Position numbers and translations under genes: made by a program. Below, piece after piece: positions 1-7,900 of a stretch of DNA of 64,000 nucleotides; the first letter of the stretch is position 1, and each line of letters opens with the position of its first letter. Below the pieces are notes generated by a model that worked only from the letters and a program-made list of their open reading frames with translations, was not told where the DNA came from and did not search any database. Source of the stretch: Neolewinella maritima (lineage in GTDB: Bacteria; Bacteroidota; Bacteroidia; Chitinophagales; Saprospiraceae); contig NZ_CAKLPZ010000001.1 in assembly GCF_923081025.1 (NCBI RefSeq), positions 1,674,001 through 1,738,000 of the forward strand. Reading direction: 5' to 3'.

Positions 1-4
1 TCCG

Positions 5-1186
5 TTACTGGTGAGGCGGGTCGGGAACTGCGGATGTTGGAGGAGGAGTTGCAGCGGCGGGCGGCCCTTTAACGGCTGGCGCCTGTACGGTATGACCCTC
101 CATGAGCGCACGCTGACCTCCGTAATCACGACCCATCATCTCCCATACGGTAATGAATAGGGCTGCTAATGTGGGGCCGATCACGAACCCGCTCAGGCCG
201 AACATGGCTATTCCCCCTAGGGTGGAGATCAGGACCAGGTAGTCCGGCATTTGGGTATCGCGCCCGACCAGTAGGGGGCGTAGCAGGTTGTCTACCAAAC
301 CGATGATGAGCGCACCGACCACTACGATGATGATGCCGCTCGTGATGTCACCCTGTATGAACATGATGATAGCCGCCGGCACCCAGATAATGGCCGAGCC
401 ACCGACGGGAAGCAAAGCTAGTAACATCATAGCCACCCCCCACAGGAGGGCCGCCGGGATGCCCAAAAAGGCGAACATGATACCTCCGATGGCACCCTGC
501 ACGAAGGCTACGATGAGGGTACCCTTCAGAGTAGCCCGGGCCACCAGGGCGAAGCGCGCGAACAGCGTCCGTTCCCGGTTGTCGCCCATGGGGATCGTAT
601 GCACCAGGGCCCGTTCGATCTTCCAGCCATCTACCAAAAAGAAGTAGAGCAGGTAGATCACCAGAGTGAACTGAATGATCGTATTGAGCAGTCCGCTGCC
701 GAAGGCCAGGGCCCAGTTGGCGGCGTACTGTCCGGCTTGTCCGACGGTCTCGTTCAGGTTCGTGCGCAGATCGTCGGTACTGACGCCAAACTCGCTGAGC
801 GCACTCGCTACGCGGGGCAGGTTGTCGTCGACGAAGTCGAAGATGATCTCGGTATTGAAGTTGCCCGCCTGGATATCGTTGTACACCGCAATGGCCTGCT
901 CGACCAGCGCCAGCGTGAGTAAGGCCAGTGGCACCAGCACGAAGAGCACGACCAGCAGGGTAGTGAGTCCGGCGGCTAAGCCATCGCGGCCACCGAGCCA
1001 TACGCGTAGTTTGCGGTACACGCCGAAGAAGATGATAGCCAGTACCGCCCCCCAGAAACAGGTGAGGAGGAACGGCCCGATCAGGCCAAAGAATCCGATG
1101 GTGGTGAGGGCCACCAACAGAAAAAAGATGTTCCGTTTTACCCGCCGGGCGAGCTGTCGGGAAGATTCGGTGCCCATGTTGCGCAT
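5..1186 (-). CDS. AI-2E family transporter (PerM/YdiK-like permease)
   Basis: A 393-residue polytopic inner-membrane protein. Hydrophobic segments run from about residue 20 to 350, in the paired pattern of the AI-2E/UPF0118 family: two helices near the N-terminus, a soluble stretch around residues 100-150, then a cluster of helices including the glycine-rich run IIIVVVGALIIGLVDNLLRP, where the family is most conserved. The last 30 residues are a proline/alanine-rich cytosolic tail. Members export varied small solutes or ions, and AI-2 transport is shown for only a few, so the substrate is unknown. The gene is complete: the stop is at positions 5-7. It is divergent from the PorV/PorQ gene, with a 146-bp gap between start codons. 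Confidence 0.88.
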   Translation of the reverse strand: MRNMGTESSRQLARRVKRNIFFLLVALTTIGFFGLIGPFLLTCFWGAVLAIIFFGVYRKLRVWLGGRDGLAAGLTTLLVVLFVLVPLALLTLALVEQAIAVYNDIQAGNFNTEIIFDFVDDNLPRVASALSEFGVSTDDLRTNLNETVGQAGQYAANWALAFGSGLLNTIIQFTLVIYLLYFFLVDGWKIERALVHTIPMGDNRERTLFARFALVARATLKGTLIVAFVQGAIGGIMFAFLGIPAALLWGVAMMLLALLPVGGSAIIWVPAAIIMFIQGDITSGIIIVVVGALIIGLVDNLLRPLLVGRDTQMPDYLVLISTLGGIAMFGLSGFVIGPTLAALFITVWEMMGRDYGGQRALMEGHTVQAPAVKGPPAAATPPPTSAVPDPPHQ

Positions 1187-1332
1187 TTAGTGTACTAGTA
1201 CCCCGCCTGGCCTACGGTGTTCGGGTGGAGCAGTCAGACCACAAAATATAAGTCCGAAGCATCCAGATTTTGTGTGTCTTAGGTACCCTACCGGACGCTC
1301 CACCGTTAGTACCGTGTTTACCTTGCCTACTT

Positions 1333-2433
1333 ATGCAGCTACCCCTACGCCTTTGTCTGTCCGTTTGCTTACTAAGCTTCAGTTTCCTTCACGCGCAGAA
1401 GTATAGTAATGAGTTTCTCTCCATCGGTGTCGGCGCCCGGGCCCACGGCATGGGTACGGCCGTGATCGCATCCCAGCAGGATATCTATGCCGCCGCCTGG
1501 AACCCCGCCGGTCTCGCCGGCCTGGACCCGGACCGCGGACTGGAAATCGGAGCTATGCACGCCGAATGGTTCGGTGGGGTAGGGAACTTCGACTACCTGG
1601 GCGTGACCCTTCCCCTCAGCAGTAAGAACCAGCGGCTGGGCTTCAGTTTGATCCGCTTTGGCATCGATCAGATCCCCAATACCCTATCGCTGTACGAAGC
1701 GGATGGTACCATCAACTTCGACAACGTCACCGAATTCTCGGCCGCCGACTATGCCTTTCTCGGTACCTACGCCCGGGCCTACGTCAGGGGTAAGCAGACC
1801 CTCCGCGTAGGCGGTAATGTCAAGGTCATTCACCGTAACATCGGAGAGTTTGCCAGCAGCTGGGGGTTCGGGCTGGATTTGGGCGTGCAACTACAGCGGC
1901 GCGACTGGACCTTTGCGCTACTGGGTCGAGACATCACCACCACCTTTAATGCATGGAGCTTTTCCTTCACCGATGCGGAGCGCGACATCCTGGAATTGAC
2001 GGACAACGTAGTACCAATCAACAGTGTGGAGACCACCAATCCAACCCTCATACTGGGGGTAGCCCGCGCTTTTTCCATTACGGAACAGATCGGGCTGAAC
2101 GCGGAGCTCAACCTGATCGCAACTACCGATGGTGCGCGCAATACGCTGGTGAGTGCCGACCCCATCAGTCTGGATCCCGCCTTTGGCTTGGAGGCCGACT
2201 ACGGTAAGTTCGTCTTCCTGCGCGCGGGAGTCAGCCAACTGCAGCGCATCCGGGATTTCGATAACGTGGAGGCCATCAATTCGCGCCCGTCCCTGGGCCT
2301 GGGTCTAAAGGTCGGACAGCTCTTCGTCGATTACGCCTATACGGACCTCGGCGACGATTCCGGCCGGTCGACCTATAGCCACATCGTAAGTCTGCGGCTT
2401 GGGATCAGTCCACGCACGGCGGATGCCCGGTAA
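1333..2433 (+). CDS. PorV/PorQ family outer-membrane protein
   Basis: About 366 residues. An upstream in-frame ATG at 1270 exists, but the ATG at 1333 puts a normal signal peptide at the N-terminus (hydrophobic core LRLCLSVCLLSFSFLHA, cleavage before QKYSNEF), so I chose 1333. The mature start, with GVGARAHGMGTAV and IYAAAWNPAGLA, is the hallmark of the PorV/PorQ (UPF0164) family, 14-stranded FadL-like barrels. PorV carries T9SS cargo from the translocon to the attachment complex, and PorQ is its paralogue. Which paralogue this is, or whether it is a further homologue, cannot be settled by eye. A T9SS cargo protein lies at 4909-9582. The next feature is a tRNA gene on the other strand. Confidence 0.85.
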   Translation: MQLPLRLCLSVCLLSFSFLHAQKYSNEFLSIGVGARAHGMGTAVIASQQDIYAAAWNPAGLAGLDPDRGLEIGAMHAEWFGGVGNFDYLGVTLPLSSKNQRLGFSLIRFGIDQIPNTLSLYEADGTINFDNVTEFSAADYAFLGTYARAYVRGKQTLRVGGNVKVIHRNIGEFASSWGFGLDLGVQLQRRDWTFALLGRDITTTFNAWSFSFTDAERDILELTDNVVPINSVETTNPTLILGVARAFSITEQIGLNAELNLIATTDGARNTLVSADPISLDPAFGLEADYGKFVFLRAGVSQLQRIRDFDNVEAINSRPSLGLGLKVGQLFVDYAYTDLGDDSGRSTYSHIVSLRLGISPRTADAR

Positions 2434-2438
2434 ATGAC

Positions 2439-2466
2439 GAACCCCCCACGGTGAGGCGGAGGGTTC
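2439..2466. terminator. Weak hairpin between PorV/PorQ gene and tRNA-His
   Basis: GAACCC at the left and GGGTTC at the right form a 6-bp stem around a GC-rich loop, between the convergent ends of the PorV/PorQ gene and the tRNA-His gene. There is no clear T-tract on either strand, so function as a terminator is only possible. Confidence 0.35.
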
Positions 2467-2476
2467 TGAAAGGGGG

Positions 2477-2551
2477 GGTGGAAGACCGGGTTTGAACCGG
2501 CGACCTCTGGAATCACAATCCAGCGCTCTAACCAACTGAGCTACAACCACC
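2477..2551 (-). tRNA. tRNA-His (anticodon GTG)
   Basis: Read on the minus strand this is a 75-nt tRNA including the extra G at -1 typical of tRNA-His, facing C73. The D-stem (GCTC/GAGC), anticodon stem (CTGGA/TCCAG, loop TTGTGAT) and T-stem (GCCGG/CCGGT with TTCAAAC loop) are all intact. CCA is not encoded. In the acceptor stem (GTGGTTG with CTTCCAC) pairs 5:68 and 6:67 are both U-U mismatches, while the other five pairs are canonical. It lies just downstream of pyrF on the same strand. Confidence 0.95.
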
Positions 2552-2599
2552 AGATAGGCTGCTTCGTATGAAGGCGCCGCAAAGGTAAATAGTTCCTCC

Positions 2600-3403
2600 T
2601 TATTGCGAAACTTCCGGCAGATAATTTTCTAAAGCTGACTGCATTTCCTGCTGCAACTCGCGGGCGGCACGCGCAGGGTCTTGTGCGTACAGGATGCCTC
2701 TGCTGCTGTTTACCAGTAATCCGCACTGGGCGTTCATACCGAATCGGCACACCGCCTGCAGATCGCCCCCCTGCGCTCCGATACCGGGGACCAGGAAAAA
2801 GTGGTCGGGAGCGATACTCCGAAGAGTGGAAAACGTTTCGGCCCGCGTAGCACCGCACACGAACATGAGCTGGTCCGGCGATCCCCACTCCATGACCCGA
2901 CGCATCACCTTGTCGTAGAGCGCCGTTCCGGTATCCTGCTGCACGGTGTGCTGGAAGTCGTCACCGCCTTCGTTGCTGGTGACGGCCAGCACGATAGCCC
3001 ACTTGCCGGGGTAGCTTAGGAATGGCCGCACGGAGTCTTCCCCCATGTAAGGGGCCACCGTGATCGCATCCGCACCTAGCGTCTCAAACGCAAAGCGTGC
3101 GTAATAGCCGGACGTATTGCCGATATCGCCGCGTTTGGCGTCGGCAATGATCAGATGGTCCCGACCGATGTAGTCGATGGTAGCGTGGAGGATGCGCATA
3201 CCATCCAGCCCCAGGGCTTCGTAGAACGCCGTATTGGGCTTATAGGCTACGGCGTACTCCCGCGTAGCGTCGATGATGGATCGGTTGAAGGCGAGCACGT
3301 CGCCGTCGAAGGAGGCTGGGATCCGATCCGGATCGGGATCGAGGCCTACACAGAGGAAGCTTCGTTTTTGCTGTATTCGTTGGAAAAGTTCCGCGCGGTC
3401 CAT
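2600..3403 (-). CDS. pyrF: Orotidine 5'-phosphate decarboxylase
   Basis: A 267-residue OMP decarboxylase, catalysing the last step of UMP synthesis (OMP to UMP plus CO2) in the cytosol. The length and the sequence FLCVGLDPDPDRIP near the N-terminus place it in the longer 'type 2' family. The catalytic Lys/Asp motif appears as DAKRGDIGNT near residue 88, and phosphate-binding VPGIGAQGGD lies near residue 210. The start codon is preceded by TACCTTCG on the minus strand, a one-mismatch form of the Bacteroidota -7 element. The other pyrimidine gene in the window, carB, is 14 kb away, so the pathway is not clustered here. Confidence 0.96.
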   Translation of the reverse strand: MDRAELFQRIQQKRSFLCVGLDPDPDRIPASFDGDVLAFNRSIIDATREYAVAYKPNTAFYEALGLDGMRILHATIDYIGRDHLIIADAKRGDIGNTSGYYARFAFETLGADAITVAPYMGEDSVRPFLSYPGKWAIVLAVTSNEGGDDFQHTVQQDTGTALYDKVMRRVMEWGSPDQLMFVCGATRAETFSTLRSIAPDHFFLVPGIGAQGGDLQAVCRFGMNAQCGLLVNSSRGILYAQDPARAARELQQEMQSALENYLPEVSQ

Positions 3404-3422
3404 ACCTGGGGGTTGTGGCCGG

Positions 3423-3430
3423 CGAAGGTA
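3423..3430 (-). promoter_or_regulatory. -7 promoter element of pyrF
   Basis: On the minus strand this reads TACCTTCG, one mismatch from TAnnTTTG, 19 nt upstream of the pyrF ATG. Confidence 0.45.
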
Positions 3431-3434
3431 GGGA

Positions 3435-3692
3435 TCACTTGATCAGCGTACTCGGGATCGGCTCATAGGCCGGTTCGATCCGGCGGAATGCGTGGCGGGC
3501 CTGTACCTTAAATCGGATACACACATCGGGGTAGGCCGAGCGTAGCAGCTCCTCATACAGCACGGGTGCTACATTCTGATAGGCAATAGTCACGCCTCCC
3601 GCCGTGTAGGTGAGAAACAGTTGTTGTTGGTTTGGATCGTAAGCCGCAAAGGTGACTAGCTCACTAGAGCCTTTAAAGTTATGGTGTTGCAT
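3435..3692 (-). CDS. KTSC domain-containing protein
   Basis: An 85-residue protein starting at the ATG at 3692. An in-frame ATG 45 nt upstream would add an unconserved leader. Almost the whole chain fits the KTSC domain: a serine pair (SSELVTFAAYDP), a beta-strand pair with an aromatic residue (LFLTYTAGGVTIAYQNV), then a helix (VLYEELLRSA) and a basic end (FKVQARHAF). The domain takes its name from the C-terminus of some lysyl-tRNA synthetases; its role as a free-standing protein is not known. It ends 31 nt before the pyrF start on the same strand, and a promoter-like element for pyrF lies in that gap. Confidence 0.75.
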   Translation of the reverse strand: MQHHNFKGSSELVTFAAYDPNQQQLFLTYTAGGVTIAYQNVAPVLYEELLRSAYPDVCIRFKVQARHAFRRIEPAYEPIPSTLIK

Positions 3693-3839
3693 AGATCTGA
3701 GAGTAGGCGCTCTGTACAAACCATATGATACATACAAACGTTCACTACTCTTCCATAAATCAATACATAAATTTGTATTTAGTTTAATGTAGCAACATTA
3801 TTCTTTATAACGTGTATTTTATGCCTTGTTATTCTGTAA

Positions 3840-4907
3840 TTAAAATGTAGGGCACGTCACGCGTTGTCGTCTGCTCCCTGCCCGCGTATAGATCATACTT
3901 AGCTCGAACCCTCCCCGGCTAGCCGTTACCTGTTGGAGCGCTCCAACGATGACATCGTAACTCAAGCCCAGCTGATACGCCTCGTACTCGAGTCCGGCCA
4001 TCGCTACGACAGCACCCAGCCCCGTGCGATCGTCTCGATCGTTAGTAAACTGTAGATAGCTACCGAACCGAAGGGCTACTTCGCGCCACCGACCCTCCGT
4101 ATAGCGCAGATTCGCCCCGACTAACGTACTTCTACTCGGACCCTGCACGGCCACCCGCAGCGCCGGTAAGATGCTCATGTCCCCCTCACCAAGCGGTAGC
4201 TCGCCGCCTCCCTGCAGGACGTACCGCCGGGCGAGCACATCGCTCTGTTCGGGTATGGGAGATACGTTAGGGGCAGTTAAATGATACACCGCACCCCCGA
4301 GGTAGAACCCCCGCCGTTCGCCCAAAGTAGCGTAATACGCTAGGCCTGCGTTGACGTCCATATACAGCTGCATGCCCCGCCCTCCGAAGGGTTCGCCGGA
4401 CGGCAGACTGCGGTCGATGTAGGCCGCCCGGCTCACGGGATCTACGAAGTACTGCTCCGAAAACCACAGTTTATTGAGGTCATAGCCGCGCTGCCCTACG
4501 CCTAGCTGTGCCCCCCCACTCAGGTAGTGGCCATCGGCTATCTGCTGCTGGTAGCTACCGCTGAGCAGGCCCTGGCTACGCACGAAGTCACTGCTGCCCG
4601 CCCGGTCGTGCTGCACCTGTACGCCTAGCCCGAAGAAGTTCTGTCGCCCTACGGAGCGTCTTACCTCTACCGCCGCCGCTACGTTCTGAAACCCTTCGGT
4701 ATCGGCCAGCGTCATGTAGTGGGTCTGATAGTTAAGGGTCACCCGAAGGGCCTCATTCATAACCCCCGTCAGCGCCGGGTTATTCAGCAGTGGCGTAGCG
4801 TGCAGCTGGCTATAGCGTACATCCTGGGCGCGGCCGCAGGTGCAGAAGCAAACTACGGTAAGCAGTACCAAGCAGCAGCGCAGGTGAGTAGTAAAGGAAG
4901 TTTGCAT
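3840..4907 (-). CDS. PorP/SprF family type IX secretion membrane protein
   Basis: A 355-residue outer-membrane beta-barrel with a signal peptide (core LVLLTVVCFCTCGRAQ). The mature N-terminus DVRYSQLHATPLLNNPALTG is the PorP/SprF signature, and alternating beta-strands continue to the end (GLSYDVIVG, GGFELSMIY). SprF is needed for surface delivery of the adhesin SprB in gliding Flavobacterium, and homologues are commonly encoded directly after proteins with type B C-terminal signals. That is the arrangement here: the start codon is 1 nt after the stop of the 1557-residue adhesin, so the two are almost surely co-translated. I infer that it serves that adhesin. Confidence 0.92.
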   Translation of the reverse strand: MQTSFTTHLRCCLVLLTVVCFCTCGRAQDVRYSQLHATPLLNNPALTGVMNEALRVTLNYQTHYMTLADTEGFQNVAAAVEVRRSVGRQNFFGLGVQVQHDRAGSSDFVRSQGLLSGSYQQQIADGHYLSGGAQLGVGQRGYDLNKLWFSEQYFVDPVSRAAYIDRSLPSGEPFGGRGMQLYMDVNAGLAYYATLGERRGFYLGGAVYHLTAPNVSPIPEQSDVLARRYVLQGGGELPLGEGDMSILPALRVAVQGPSRSTLVGANLRYTEGRWREVALRFGSYLQFTNDRDDRTGLGAVVAMAGLEYEAYQLGLSYDVIVGALQQVTASRGGFELSMIYTRAGSRRQRVTCPTF

Positions 4908-4908
4908 A

Positions 4909-7900
4909 TCAGCGGATTAAGGTGGTCTGTCCGCTCAGGGTCTCGCGACTATCGTCCTCGTACACTACCGTAAGTTTGTAGAGGTACACTCCGGCATTAA
5001 GGGGTTTATTGTTCGTTCCGGTGCCATCCCACCCACGGTCCGGATCATTTACCATCCAATCGGCCGCCTCATCGAAGAAGACCACGCCTCCCCAGCGATC
5101 GAAGATGGTCAGCGACTCGATCCGGGTGCCGGGTCGACCATGTACCAGCAGCCGGTCATTGCTGCCATCCTCGTTGGGTGTAAAGCCCGTAGGCACAGCG
5201 ATTTCCCGTATTTTTTCTACCCGTACGGTGATGACATCGCTGTCCTCACAGCCCAGGCTGTCCATCACGCTGACGGTGTAGGTAGCGACGTAGGGCGGAC
5301 GCGCCACCGGGTCGGGGCACGACAGGCAGCTTAATCCCCCCGGTTCGCTTTGCTCCCAGAGGTAATCGATCGGTCCGGTAGATCCGGTTACGGTAGACTG
5401 CAGGCGTACACTATCACCGAACACTAGGTCGATGTCTTCACCAAGGTCCACGGTAAGCGGTGGTCCGTCCTCTACGCGGATCGAAGTAACCGCCGTGCAG
5501 CCGGCCGTGTCCCGCACTACGATCGAGTAATCCCCTTCATTTACTCCTACGAAGGACGGGGACCGTCCAAACTGCGTACCGTCCAGTGCATATTCGTACG
5601 GCTCCTGTCCACCAGATGCCAACACATCGATCCGACCGCTCGCGGTGCCACCACAAATACCCGAACTGGTAGTAGAAGAAACCACGATCTCCCCCGGGCT
5701 ATCCAACACCAGCGTATCCGATTCCGTGCACCCGTTGGCGTCCACGAGCTGTAGGGTATAGGTGCCCCGATCCAGACCGGTCTGTTGCTCCGTAAAGGCA
5801 CCATTGGACCATATGTAGCGGTAGGGTAGGCTACCACCGGAAACAAACGTGCGGATCGTGCCATCTATAGCCCCAAAGCAACTGATGTCTCGCTTCCGGG
5901 TAGAAAGGATAAGTAGATCGGGACTAGGTATGCGGAAGGTAGTATCGAGGGCACACTGTGCGCCATTGCTGATCGTGACGGTGTAGTCACCGGCAAGCAG
6001 ACCGTCCACTCGGGGTCCAGTGGCAAAGTCGGTACTTTCCCCCCACTCCAGGGTGTACGGCCCGGAGACCGGTCCCCGAACGCTGGAGATCTCGATCGCT
6101 CCGGTACGCGTACCGAAGCACTGTACGGAGTCGATCGCCACGGCGAAGGTTATTCGGGACGATGCCCGGTAGCGGAAGCTGGTGTCCCCGCTACAGCCCT
6201 GGGCGGTCGTCACCGTGAGCTGGTAGGTCTCTCCATCGGTGAGCGGACCGACACGGGCCGTAGTATCGCCGGTTGACCAGGCGTACGAAGCATAGGGTGT
6301 AGCGCTGGATAAGTAAACGGGTACATCGGGATCGCACACGTTATCCCCTTCGAACTGGATGACTGGCGCTACACTGTCCTGCACACCGAGCGAGAAAGTT
6401 AAGGCCCTGGCGCATCCATTTTCGTCCGTTACCGTGACACTATTTAGACCAGCTGCTAGGGAGGTGGCCCGGGCAGTAGATTCGCCACTGCTCCACATGT
6501 AGGTCGCCGCGACCGTACCACTGGCAAACACGGCGGCCTGACCGTTTCGTTCGCCGGCGCAGGGTGCGAGTGTATCGATCAGTGCGATCGCAAAGGTCGC
6601 AGCGGGTTCTCTTACTACGGCTAGCGTATCAAACGTACAGCGGACAGCATCGGTCACGGTAAGCCGGTAGGTACCGGCGGTCAGATTGCTAATACTGGCG
6701 GTCTCCGCACCAGTCGACCACTGGTAACTGTAGGGGGGTATGCCACCCATGCCGGTGGCGGTAAGTGCACCCGATGATCCATTTCTGCACGCCACGGGGG
6801 TGGTATCGAAGGCAACTTCTAACCGGGCAGGCTGCGGGACGGTCAGAAAGGAGTCAACGGTACACCCTTTGTTGTCGGTGATACGCACACGGTAGGTTCC
6901 GGCCGATACCGCACCTGCGTCCCCGCCCGGTCCGATCGACGGGTCACTCCAGGAGAACGTATAGGGCGGAGTACCCCCCCGCGCGGATGTTTTAAACCGG
7001 CCGGTGGCCTCGCCGAAGCACCGCACGGGCGTGATGGAGCGCACTTCGAGTGTCAGGGGAGTAGGTGCGGGTACTGTATAGACAGCGGAATCCTGACAGC
7101 CATTCGCCGCAGTGACGGTCAGCCGGTAGGTGCCCGGCGCTAGTCCACTTTGGTTCCGCTCGGTACTGCCAGTACTCCAGGCGTAGCTCAGTGGCATAGT
7201 GCCCGACGGGGCGGGAAGCGTGATACTCCCGTTGTTCTGGCCGGCGCACCCCGCGTATACGTCTGCCGAAAGTTCTGCCGCGATATTTTGTACATCGATA
7301 GTCAGTTGGGCCGAGCCCGTGCAGCCGTCGGCGGTGGTAGCCCGCAGCGTGTACGTCCCGGAAGCGGTGGGTTGGACGGTGGGGTTTTCACAATCGGTGC
7401 AACTGAAGTCAGAGCTGGCGGGTGACCAGCGGTACATAGTAGAAGATTCGCGGACAAGGTCAAGTGACCAGCCGAGTAGCTGACCCGTGCTGCTGGTACT
7501 GGCATCGTCGATCTCCAGGGTCCAGCCTCCATTGATACGCTGGTTAGTTAGGGCGGTCCAGGGACTGCCGGTGGTAGGTACGATACAACCATTGAAGGTG
7601 CTACCCGCCGCGCCCTGTGGGAGCGGCAGCGGAATTCGAACACCTCCGGGCGAAACCAGCCGAAAGCGCACGGAGGCCAGGGACTCACTCGACCGGTAGT
7701 CGATGCAAACGCCCGTAAGGGTGCGGGCCGGCTCCGTAAATATGTCGGGCGACTGATCGGTGACAGTGAGCGTGGACCGTAGTGTGGCGGGCTGTCCGGC
7801 AGCGTTGCGCTGTGTAGCGCGCGCAGTTTGTACAGCCCAGCGGATGGTATCGACCTGGCTGGGAATATCAAGGTCCAGCCTAGCCCTGAAACTCCCGCCC

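Noticed and set aside
348-1001. 217-codon open frame in another frame of the AI-2E permease gene
   Set aside because: Arg/His-rich, low-information translation with no hydrophobic pattern; the permease frame has clear membrane helices.
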